From positions 1 to 25,447 of IMG/VR virus record IMGVR_UViG_3300025108_000346: a DNA stretch of 25,447 nt. One strand, given 5' to 3'. The notes under the pieces were generated by a model. That model saw only the letters and a list, made by a program, of their open reading frames with translations, made no database searches and had not been told where the DNA came from. Position numbers and translations under genes: made by a program. Shown piece after piece: positions 1 to 5,501 of this stretch. This stretch comes from a virus. How positions within the stretch are numbered: position 1 is the stretch's first letter; every line of letters begins with the position of its first letter.

Positions 1-228
1 AATGAAATAATCAAAAGCACTCATACAGATTCAGAATTATCTGGGCTTCATTCATTTCGAGCAGAGTTTGAAGATGGTAGTGAACACTTTCAACTATCAC
101 TGCACTGTGATGAGCTTGACTTTACACAAGAAACAAACACCCGTGATTCATACAAGATCATGACCGTCAAAGCCCGTGGAAGAAATGGCAATGTTGCCAT
201 ACTTAATGTTTTCTTTGACAAAAAATAA
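1..228 (+). CDS. Hypothetical protein, 3' end only
   Basis: The reading frame is open from base 1 to a TAA at 226-228 and gives the last 75 residues of a protein that begins outside the window. The visible part is polar, with alternating short hydrophobic stretches near the end (NVAILNVFFDKK) that look like beta strands. I recognise no family. It runs in the same direction as the small-gene cluster that follows, and the next start lies 19 bases after its stop, so it is probably part of the same transcript. Function unknown. Confidence 0.6.
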   Translation, partial: NEIIKSTHTDSELSGLHSFRAEFEDGSEHFQLSLHCDELDFTQETNTRDSYKIMTVKARGRNGNVAILNVFFDKK

Positions 229-247
229 CCAACTAAAGGAAGTACCA

Positions 248-451
248 ATGACAATAAAGACTATGGATCATGGCGCGTATCAACGTAAGACAAAATCCAT
301 GACAGAAGAAGAGCTGTACTACACCATGCGAGATTGCAAGCAAGCAATGTTAGCAAACCCTAGAGGTATCAATGACAGCTACTATGCTGATGAAATTAAC
401 TACTGTGCAATGGAATTACACCAACGCAGACAAGCCTTACTAAGGAGGTAA
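248..451 (+). CDS. Small hypothetical protein, 67 aa
   Basis: I chose the ATG at 248 because an AAAGGAAG ribosome-binding site sits just upstream; the frame is open back to an ATG at 176, but that start overlaps the previous gene and has no such site. The 67-residue product is mostly helical and charged (TEEELYYTMRDCKQAML, then an Arg-rich end HQRRQALLRR) and has no membrane segment. I recognise no family. It is followed closely by the Cys-rich protein at 456. It belongs to the left-end block of small accessory genes that in lytic phages often act on the host early in infection; that role is inference from position. Confidence 0.65.
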   Translation: MTIKTMDHGAYQRKTKSMTEEELYYTMRDCKQAMLANPRGINDSYYADEINYCAMELHQRRQALLRR

Positions 452-455
452 TTAA

Positions 456-638
456 ATGAGTGGATTTGGATATGAATACCCAGCAGGTGCAGCTAATGAT
501 CCCAATGCACCTTGGAACGAGCAAGTCTGTGATGGCTGTGGCTATACCTGTGAGCCTGAAGACTTAAATGAAGAAGGGATTTGTAATGAATGTATTAACA
601 ATGCAGACACTGATAACTACTGTGAGAGGGAGACTTAG
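456..638 (+). CDS. Cys-rich mini-protein, likely zinc-binding, 60 aa
   Basis: The 60-residue acidic protein has six cysteines, C25, C28, C32, C43, C46 and C56. CDGC and CNEC form two CxxC knuckles about 15 residues apart, the layout of a small zinc ribbon or treble-clef fold. Metal binding is inferred from spacing only. A strong AAGGAGG site precedes the ATG. Its TAG stop is immediately followed by the ATG of the GP88-family gene, so the two are almost certainly translated together, and the pairing of a metal-knuckle mini-protein with a Cys-rich partner may be functional. No family is recognised. Confidence 0.7.
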   Translation: MSGFGYEYPAGAANDPNAPWNEQVCDGCGYTCEPEDLNEEGICNECINNADTDNYCERET

Positions 639-1325
639 ATGCAAACAGCTACCGCAAACTTAATACCAGTTGTAAATCTACGCCCCCCACATACCCGATA
701 TCGCAAGGGTGTAAAGCAGCCACATAACAACATGTTAAAACGTGGCAAACAGAACACCAAGCTAGGGGACAAGGTCACTATCAAGATGTGGAAAGGTATG
801 ACCATGTACTCCTTGACACTAGAAGAACGTGCTACCTGTCCTGATGATTGTTCGCAATGGGATAACTGTTATGGAGACAACATGCCATTCGGGCATAGGT
901 TCGATCATACCGCTTCAGACTTTATATATTATCTAGAAGAACAGTTAGAACAACTCAATAACAAACATACTAAGGGATTTATTGTACGTCTGCATGTATT
1001 AGGTGAGTTCTATGATCCGTTCTATGTCATGCAATGGCAGAAGTGGCTGCGTATTTTCCCCAACTTACGTGTGTTTGGATATACACATCGTAAATTAGGT
1101 ACTTTAATCGGTGATCAGATTGATTTAGCTAACAAGGAATTTCCTGATAGGTTTCGTATCCGCTTCAGTGATGATCCATCAACAAAGTTTAGCGCACATG
1201 TAGGCACTGACACTAAAGCTACAGGTGGCATCATGTGTCCAGAACAAACAGGTAAGACAGATAGTTGTGCTACCTGTGGGTACTGCTGGACTAGCAACAA
1301 CCCAGTAGTTTTTATTGAACACTAA
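639..1325 (+). CDS. GP88-family phage protein
   Basis: The 228-residue protein resembles the phage 'gene product 88' (GP88) family, whose function is unknown to me. The features that suggest the family are a central RLHVLGEFYDPFYVMQW segment (about residues 117-133), a following FGYTHRK, and cysteine groups at both ends: C67, C71, C77 and C200, C210, C213, C216. The seven cysteines could bind zinc or an iron-sulphur centre. C67-x3-C-x5-C is not a canonical radical-SAM CxxxCxxC motif, so I do not call it one. There is no signal peptide or membrane segment, so it should be cytosolic. The ATG abuts the stop of the preceding Cys-rich gene. Confidence 0.75.
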   Translation: MQTATANLIPVVNLRPPHTRYRKGVKQPHNNMLKRGKQNTKLGDKVTIKMWKGMTMYSLTLEERATCPDDCSQWDNCYGDNMPFGHRFDHTASDFIYYLEEQLEQLNNKHTKGFIVRLHVLGEFYDPFYVMQWQKWLRIFPNLRVFGYTHRKLGTLIGDQIDLANKEFPDRFRIRFSDDPSTKFSAHVGTDTKATGGIMCPEQTGKTDSCATCGYCWTSNNPVVFIEH

Positions 1326-1336
1326 CAGGAGTAAGC

Positions 1337-1537
1337 ATGGACAACAAAGATTTACTCAACAAAATAATCAAACTTGGACGCGAAGCTGATCTGATGCTTA
1401 GTGTGTGGGACAGGCGAGAAAAAGTAGATCCACTTGGCTGGTACACCTGTCCAAATAGGAAGTATCTGGCAAAAGCTAAAGCTCTGGACGCGCAACGTCT
1501 GGCATTGCAGAGCCAGTATTTAAAGGAGGCAACATGA
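1337..1537 (+). CDS. Small hypothetical protein, 66 aa
   Basis: The start is supported by AGGAGTAAGC directly before the ATG. The product is basic and mostly helical, with a central WDRREKVDPLGWYTCPNRKYL segment and one cysteine. No family is recognised. The stop TGA overlaps the ATG of the next gene (ATGA at 1534-1537), which indicates translational coupling. It is the first of a set of small genes sharing the AGGAGYAAGY leader. Confidence 0.6.
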   Translation: MDNKDLLNKIIKLGREADLMLSVWDRREKVDPLGWYTCPNRKYLAKAKALDAQRLALQSQYLKEAT

Positions 1538-1698
1538 AAAAACCTAAGCAACCTAAGTTAAAAGATGTAGCCAACGCTGCTATACCTAAATCATATTTGA
1601 CAGGATGGTTTAGCGTGGGTTCCAAAGGAGGTTCTGCAGAGGCTAGGCAACTGGCTGACAAGTGGCTGCAGAAAAATAAAAACAAACTAAAGGAGTAA
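1534..1698 (+). CDS. Small basic hypothetical protein, 54 aa
   Basis: The gene begins at an ATG overlapping the preceding stop, preceded by AAAGGAGG. The 54-residue product is strongly basic at both ends (KKPKQPKLKD and KWLQKNKNKLKE), with a small Gly/Ser-rich centre (GWFSVGSKGGSAEARQL). A positive charge of this size could suit nucleic-acid binding, but I see no defined motif and recognise no family. Placement and ribosome-binding site support it as a real gene. Confidence 0.6.
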   Translation: MKKPKQPKLKDVANAAIPKSYLTGWFSVGSKGGSAEARQLADKWLQKNKNKLKE

Positions 1699-1703
1699 GC
1701 ACA

Positions 1704-1841
1704 ATGGAAACTATAGACCTGCCCCCAACCCGTGAAGGTCACATCGTTTGTCTTAAAGCAATAATTCAAGGCAGTACTAATGCAGAAGATGTGGCATGGG
1801 CTAAAGAAGAACTAACTAAACTAGAGGAGCAAGTGCAATGA
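1704..1841 (+). CDS. Small hypothetical protein, 45 aa
   Basis: Preceded by AGGAGTAAGC (1691-1700) and ATG at 1704; it ends with TGA at 1839-1841, overlapping the ATG of the next gene at 1838. The 45-residue product has one predicted helix pair (IVCLKAIIQG, then AEDVAWAKEELTKLEEQVQ) and looks like a small helical protein, perhaps dimerising. No family is recognised. The leader and the overlap are the main evidence for coding. Confidence 0.5.
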   Translation: METIDLPPTREGHIVCLKAIIQGSTNAEDVAWAKEELTKLEEQVQ

Positions 1842-1981
1842 CTTTTCAAGTAAATAATTTAACTGAGTTTTTAGCGTGGGTAGAAGACTGCCCATATACT
1901 TTCACCATTTCTTCTATGAGCGGGGGGTTTGTACACGTTAAGTTTTTCATACCTTATGCTGCACCAGAAGAAACTAAGTAG
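1838..1981 (+). CDS. Small hypothetical protein, 47 aa
   Basis: AGGAGCAAGT (1825-1834) precedes the ATG at 1838. The 47-residue product has a helix-like start (NNLTEFLAWVEDCPYTFTI) and a strand-like centre (GGFVHVKFFIPYA), suggesting a tiny alpha/beta fold. No family is recognised. Its first four bases overlap the stop of the upstream gene, so translation is probably coupled. Confidence 0.5.
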   Translation: MTFQVNNLTEFLAWVEDCPYTFTISSMSGGFVHVKFFIPYAAPEETK

Positions 1982-1993
1982 GAGCAAGTGTAA

Positions 1994-2176
1994 ATGAGGA
2001 ACACTAACGAAGACCACAACGCATGGATAAAAGATCAAAAAGAAATTGCCCAGAAAGCTAAGGTCACAGAATGGCTAAAAGCTAATCCTGAAATTGGTGA
2101 GTTGAATGGAGGTAAATTTTACAAATTTGAAGACGGTCAGCAGATTTTCGTAACCCCCTCAAAGGAGCAAGCCTAA
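1994..2176 (+). CDS. Small hypothetical protein, 60 aa
   Basis: AGGAGCAAGT at 1980-1989 precedes the ATG. The 60-residue product has a charged amphipathic N-terminal helix (DHNAWIKDQKEIAQKAKVTEWL) followed by a probable beta hairpin (GGKFYKFEDGQQIFVTPS). No family is recognised. The TAA stop shares a base with the ATG of the next gene (TAATG at 2174-2178). Confidence 0.6.
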   Translation: MRNTNEDHNAWIKDQKEIAQKAKVTEWLKANPEIGELNGGKFYKFEDGQQIFVTPSKEQA

Positions 2177-2481
2177 TGAAATACCCCCTTCAAGTAGCAA
2201 AAATAATATCCTTTTCTCCTTATAACAAAAGGGCCACAAGGATTACCTTTCAGTCTAAAGAAGAACATGAGGAATTCATACGCACTATGCCTAGTAATGT
2301 TCAGCTTATTGAAAAGGATGAGAGTGGCCTACCAATATTTAAGGGTACTTGGAAAGCCTTTGATGAGTTAGTGGCTGAAGGTGATGCGATAATTGCTAAA
2401 CGAAAAGAGCCTGTATTACAGCAGCATTTCGAGCAGCTAGGTCTTGATCTTGGAGTGCTGGATAAACCCAATGAAAATTAA
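2176..2481 (+). CDS. Hypothetical protein, 101 aa
   Basis: The ATG overlaps the preceding stop and is served by AGGAGCAAGC (2163-2172) inside the end of the upstream gene. The product begins with strand-like segments (LQVAKIISF, ATRITFQS) and continues with a long charged helix (KAFDELVAEGDAIIAKRKEP). No signal peptide, membrane segment, metal motif or known family is seen. The next gene starts inside its last codons at 2471. Confidence 0.6.
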   Translation: MKYPLQVAKIISFSPYNKRATRITFQSKEEHEEFIRTMPSNVQLIEKDESGLPIFKGTWKAFDELVAEGDAIIAKRKEPVLQQHFEQLGLDLGVLDKPNEN

Positions 2482-2599
2482 TTTAACTATTGAGTTGGAC
2501 ACTGAAGATCTTGCTGACAGGGAAGAGTTAGAAGATCTATTAATTAAAATAACAGATGCTCTTAGGAGTAATACTGATGAAGAGGAGATCGAACCGTGA
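2471..2599 (+). CDS. Small acidic hypothetical protein, 42 aa
   Basis: The ATG at 2471 overlaps the end of the 101-aa gene, and the TGA at 2597-2599 overlaps the GTG start of the next gene. The 42-residue product is very acidic: a strand-like start (KINLTIELD) leads into a helix rich in Glu and Asp (TEDLADREELEDLLIKI, then TDEEEIEP). Small acidic phage proteins of this kind are sometimes DNA mimics, but nothing here proves that. Support comes from the overlapping gene arrangement. Confidence 0.45.
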   Translation: MKINLTIELDTEDLADREELEDLLIKITDALRSNTDEEEIEP

Positions 2600-2769
2600 C
2601 CGACGATAGAAAACTACTGCTCAAAGTTTTTGATTGTCTAATAGACACAGCAAAGAACCTCACTGATTTAGAAAATGTTTACAACGATAGTGACGATGAG
2701 TCTGTTTCGTGGGCTGAAGTGTATGAAGCAAGAGCGTTCTTGTTGAAAAAGGAGAAAGAATATGAATGA
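2596..2769 (+). CDS. Small acidic hypothetical protein, 57 aa, GTG start
   Basis: The start is a GTG at 2596 in a GTGA overlap with the preceding stop. The frame reads 57 residues to a TGA at 2767-2769 and overlaps the ATG of the next gene at 2762. The product is acidic and helical (RKLLLKVFDCLIDTAKNL, then DDESVSWAEVYEARAFLLKK). No family is recognised. The non-ATG start makes it easy to miss; coupling on both sides is the reason to call it. Confidence 0.45.
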   Translation: MTDDRKLLLKVFDCLIDTAKNLTDLENVYNDSDDESVSWAEVYEARAFLLKKEKEYE

Positions 2770-3055
2770 ACAGATAGAACATGTTATGTGTATAGCAAGG
2801 CAGGAAGACCTTAAAAAGCTACACCATTTCAGTATAGATTTAGCCTTGATGCAGGAAGAAGGAGGAACATTTGTGGGCTATAGTTGTTATGACACAGATG
2901 TTCTTGATGGTATCAAAGCTAAGGCTAGAACCATGCCTTATATAAACTCAGATGAACTAGAAGTAGTGAGTGTTATCTGGGCGCAACGCTTAAGAGGAAC
3001 AGGACTAGCCACTAGAATAAAGTATCACGCAGTACAAGTTGTAAGTTATCCTTAG
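2762..3055 (+). CDS. Hypothetical protein, 97 aa
   Basis: The ATG at 2762 follows AAAAAGGAGAAAGA, and the gene ends at TAG 3053-3055. The product has one helical half (LKKLHHFSIDLALMQE) and a strand-rich half (TFVGYSCYDTDVL; ELEVVSVIWAQRL), with three cysteines or fewer in no clear motif. I recognise no family. It is the last gene of the left-end small-gene block; its stop lies inside the first base pairs of the structured element that follows. Confidence 0.6.
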   Translation: MNEQIEHVMCIARQEDLKKLHHFSIDLALMQEEGGTFVGYSCYDTDVLDGIKAKARTMPYINSDELEVVSVIWAQRLRGTGLATRIKYHAVQVVSYP

Positions 3056-3175
3056 TTAGCCAGCCTTAGATACTCCAAGGGTGAGCAGGGACATCTTAAA
3101 ATACAATGCCTCGGGGAAAGGCTGGTGGGCGTAGTTAGCCCTTTCATATGCCCCTTAATTGTATTAATCCCTGCA
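3053..3175 (+). promoter_or_regulatory. Long foldable RNA element, possibly bistable
   Basis: Seen directly: four nested complementary blocks make an extended hairpin. 3085-3091 (GCAGGGA) pairs with 3168-3174. 3100-3107 (AATACAAT) pairs with 3058-type complement at 3158-3165. 3113-3116 (GGGG) pairs with 3151-3154. 3116-3123 pairs with 3137-3145 (GAAAGGCT against AGCCCTTTC, one bulge; G3116 is shared, so not all pairs coexist). A competing helix is possible: CCAGCCTT at 3060-3067 is perfectly complementary to AAGGCTGG at 3118-3125. The 9-mer TAGTTAGCC occurs both at 3053-3061 and 3132-3140, so two strands compete for one partner. The element begins at the stop of the last mini-gene and precedes the replication operon. 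A regulatory, switch-like role is inference, and I match it to no known RNA family. Confidence 0.5.
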
Positions 3176-3378
3176 CTTTATATTATGTATGCCTCCATTA
3201 TTTCTACAGAGTTCTACATAATTCCTTCACTATTGATACATAACAATGGAGAGAGTATGGAATGAAGTAATTAGTCTTTTTTTATGTGTGGTTGTCCAGT
3301 ACAATCATTTACATATTTCACAGATCAGTAATTATTTTTACTGAATTAATAAAACTAGAGTACAACAGGGACAATATT
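3176..3378 (+). other. Non-coding leader before the DUF932 gene
   Basis: No convincing gene is seen in this A+T-rich stretch. It holds a seven-base inverted repeat, CTCCATT at 3193-3199 and AATGGAG at 3245-3251, and a run of seven T at 3277-3283. A weak sigma-70-like pair, TTGATA at 3233-3238 and TATGGA at 3256-3261 with 17 bases between, could drive the downstream operon, but the -10 half is poor. TATTAT at 3181 is another possible -10. The frame of the next gene is open back to 3286, but the extension has no ribosome-binding site and a composition unlike the rest of the protein. Confidence 0.35.
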
Positions 3379-4347
3379 ATGAATAGTGACAGCAACATCC
3401 TTAGCTTTAACTCACACGTTAAAACAGAAGTACCCTCAGATAAAACCCCCTTAGCAAAGTTTGGTTTAGGTAGTTTAGAAAATGAATTACCAATCTATGC
3501 TTCTTCACCTGTGCATTTTAAATTGGGTGATGATGCAGAGATACTCACCAAATGTGCTGACCGTAAAGTCATTTACAATACTCGCAATGATCAAGTGATC
3601 AATGTAGTCAAGAAAAATTACAACATAGACTACCAACCAGCAGATGGTGTAAACATCATTGAAACAATGCTTGCTGGATCTGGTCTAGATTGTACTGACA
3701 TGACTAGAACATACGAGCAGTCGCATGAAGGAGCCAGATATGCAGTAATGTACACACTTCCTGCTCACACTATAGACTTAGGCAATGGTGATGTGTCTGC
3801 ATTGCAACTGGCACATAGAAACAGTGGTGATGGTAGCTGGTGCTTCACGCTTGAAGCTGGGGCTATCCGTATGATCTGCATGAATCGTCAAGTATCTATG
3901 GATTACTTCAGTCTGTTCAAGACTAAGCATACCCCCAGCATGTCACCTGAATATGGAGCTAGAAAAATAGCTGATGTACTTCAAGGGTTTGAGGCTGAGA
4001 AGGAACGCTGGACTGCATGGAAGAATCAATCCATCACTAACATGGAAGCATTCAAAATCTTTGCGGCAGCATCAAAGTTCAAGATAGATACTCAGTTGAC
4101 CTTGTCTGAATTGTTAGTTTCTACTAGCTACAGAAAGTCTAAGGCTATGCAGTTCATGTGGAATCGTTACACAACTGAAGAAGTTGTAGCACTTGGTTCT
4201 AATGAATGGGCTGCGTACAACGCGATGACAGGCTGGGCTACTCATGCTCCTGCTTCAACTGAACCTTCAAAAAAGAACATTGTATCCACTAAAGTTGATA
4301 GGGCGAATAGCGTAAGATCTGCTTGCACCTTGCTTAAAGCCGCTTAA
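3379..4347 (+). CDS. DUF932 phage/plasmid-like protein
   Basis: The 322-residue product fits the DUF932 family (the phage/plasmid-like TIGR03299 group), found widely in phages and plasmids and of unproven function. The recognisable parts are the central strand-rich region with HRNSGDGSWCFTLEAGAIRM, then ICMNRQVSMDYFSLFKTKH, and a helical C-terminal half. I place the start at the ATG at 3379, preceded by CAGGGACAATATT, because the same leader shape (CAGGGAACACTATT) precedes the primase-helicase ATG at 5502. No signal peptide is present. As the first gene of the replication operon it probably acts early or in DNA metabolism, but that is context only. Confidence 0.8.
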   Translation: MNSDSNILSFNSHVKTEVPSDKTPLAKFGLGSLENELPIYASSPVHFKLGDDAEILTKCADRKVIYNTRNDQVINVVKKNYNIDYQPADGVNIIETMLAGSGLDCTDMTRTYEQSHEGARYAVMYTLPAHTIDLGNGDVSALQLAHRNSGDGSWCFTLEAGAIRMICMNRQVSMDYFSLFKTKHTPSMSPEYGARKIADVLQGFEAEKERWTAWKNQSITNMEAFKIFAAASKFKIDTQLTLSELLVSTSYRKSKAMQFMWNRYTTEEVVALGSNEWAAYNAMTGWATHAPASTEPSKKNIVSTKVDRANSVRSACTLLKAA

Positions 4348-4361
4348 GCGAGGAGTCCCCA

Positions 4362-4592
4362 ATGGATACATCAAAAGAGCGTAAGCTTATTGAGGAGACT
4401 TTTGTCTTGGCTTTTGCATCCTCGTTACAAGTGGATGCACCAGCCAAAGACGTAGTCGAACACTTTGTTTCTTTTGTTATTTCAAAAAGAATAGCTGCCC
4501 TCAATTACTTACCTAATCTCCCCATAGATGAAAGGTTTATCTACTCATCTATACCTGAATTCATTAACTACTTACAGGGAGGACATAAATGA
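4362..4592 (+). CDS. Hypothetical protein, 76 aa
   Basis: The gene starts 14 bases after the DUF932 stop, with GCGAGGAG as ribosome-binding site. The product is helical: ERKLIEETFVLAFASSLQ, then DVVEHFVSFVISKRIAAL, then IPEFINYLQGGHK. The hydrophobic residues are spaced as in packed amphipathic helices rather than as a transmembrane span. No family is recognised. Its stop overlaps the start of the next gene at 4589. Confidence 0.6.
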   Translation: MDTSKERKLIEETFVLAFASSLQVDAPAKDVVEHFVSFVISKRIAALNYLPNLPIDERFIYSSIPEFINYLQGGHK

Positions 4593-4801
4593 TCATTATG
4601 AATAAAGACCAGTGGCAACATTTTACATCGTTGTACGGTGAAGAGATGTACAAAGATAAACTAACTCACCGTACCAGACAATGTGATGAAGATCCTAACT
4701 CAATAGAAATAACTTTTGGGCAAGGTATCGAGCATAACGGCTATAACTTAGTCGAAGAGTACTTAACTTTTATAAAAAACCAAGGAAAAACAAATGGCTA
4801 A
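4589..4801 (+). CDS. Hypothetical protein, 70 aa
   Basis: CAGGGAGGACATAA precedes the ATG at 4589, which overlaps the upstream stop. A second in-frame ATG lies four codons on; the ribosome-binding-site spacing favours the first. The product is polar (KDQWQHFTSLYGEEMYKDKL, then IEITFGQGIEHNGYNLVEEYL). No family is recognised. It overlaps the SSB-like gene by eight bases and may be co-translated with it. Confidence 0.6.
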   Translation: MIIMNKDQWQHFTSLYGEEMYKDKLTHRTRQCDEDPNSIEITFGQGIEHNGYNLVEEYLTFIKNQGKTNG

Positions 4802-5255
4802 ATTATCAAACATTATTGAAGGTGGAAGTTATTTTGCAAAGGTCTACGATGCTGTTCCTGACTACAACGAAAAGCAGTCGCCGGGATCTGGAAAGTACCA
4901 GTGGGAAATTAACTTAGCAGTAGACAAGGAAATCTTTGAAGCTTTTGAGAATGAAGGATTCAATGCTGGTATGAAGGAAGCTGGGAGAGCGTCTTATACT
5001 GACAAGCCTGTTATTACTTTCTTGAAGTGGGCCAATGATTATAAAGGTAATCCTAATACTAACCCTCCTGTCATGGACATAGATAAGAACCTCCTTTCTA
5101 TTGAAGACAGGATAGAGAATGGCAGTACCGTTAGGGTTCAATGGAAAGCTTACGAGTATGGAAAGACTACTCGATACAAGCGTCCTATGTTGGTAGCTGT
5201 TCAAGTAGTAGAACTAAATGAACCTACTGTATCAGAAGATGAGGTGGCATTCTGA
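4794..5255 (+). CDS. Single-stranded DNA-binding protein, gp2.5-like
   Basis: The 153-residue product has strand-rich character consistent with an OB fold. It ends with an acidic tail closed by an aromatic residue (TVSEDEVAF). In T7 gp2.5 an acidic tail ending in Phe contacts the polymerase and the primase-helicase, and here the gene sits directly before those two replication genes. The N-terminal GGSYFAKVYDAVPDYNEK and the central TVRVQWKAYEYG look like core strands. Identification rests on size, tail and context; there is no unmistakable sequence signature. The gene ends in TGATGG, overlapping the next start by one base. Confidence 0.6.
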   Translation: MAKLSNIIEGGSYFAKVYDAVPDYNEKQSPGSGKYQWEINLAVDKEIFEAFENEGFNAGMKEAGRASYTDKPVITFLKWANDYKGNPNTNPPVMDIDKNLLSIEDRIENGSTVRVQWKAYEYGKTTRYKRPMLVAVQVVELNEPTVSEDEVAF

Positions 5256-5485
5256 TGGTAGAAAAAATTGTATTTGAAGGAAAGAACTATGACCTAGATA
5301 AGACTACTGAAGAAAATGCAGAGCTTATAAGAGGTCTTAGTCGGGTGATACAGAAAGTCCAGCTAGAGCTGCAAGACTGTGGCGATAAAACTTTAGCAGC
5401 GCAGACCGCGCTTACTGTTTTTTATAAGACATTGAGGGAGAAGCATCTTACTGAGGAAATGATTGAACAACCAGAACAACAGTAA
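5255..5485 (+). CDS. Small protein, DUF6447-like
   Basis: The 76-residue product starts with a short strand pair (VEKIVFEGKNYDLDKTT) followed by two long helices (ENAELIRGLSRVIQKVQLEL; KTLAAQTALTVFYKTLREKH). This layout, an 'I-x-G-x-x-Y-x-L' opening and then a helical hairpin, resembles the small phage DUF6447 proteins as I remember them; the match is weak and unverified. Function unknown. It lies between the SSB-like gene and the primase-helicase, with a one-base overlap on its left, so it is part of the replication operon. Confidence 0.55.
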   Translation: MVEKIVFEGKNYDLDKTTEENAELIRGLSRVIQKVQLELQDCGDKTLAAQTALTVFYKTLREKHLTEEMIEQPEQQ

Positions 5486-5501
5486 AACAGGGAACACTAT
5501 T

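Noticed and set aside
176-247. Upstream extension of the 67-aa gene
   Set aside because: It overlaps the preceding gene and lacks a ribosome-binding site, whereas the ATG at 248 has a good one.
639-1325. Radical-SAM enzyme
   Set aside because: The C-x3-C-x5-C spacing does not match CxxxCxxC, so the GP88-like call is kept without an enzymatic claim.
1476-1769. 97-aa minus-strand open frame
   Set aside because: It runs across four coupled plus-strand mini-genes with ribosome-binding sites and has none of its own.
3056-3175. tRNA or tmRNA gene
   Set aside because: The region folds, but no TPsiC-loop sequence, acceptor stem or anticodon arm of proper size can be placed.
3271-3284. Rho-independent terminator at the seven-T run
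   Set aside because: No stem lies directly before the T run, and the inverted repeat further upstream is weak and poorly placed.
3286-3378. N-terminal extension of the DUF932 protein
   Set aside because: Hydrophobic and unlike the family; the ATG at 3379 has a leader matching that of the primase-helicase gene.
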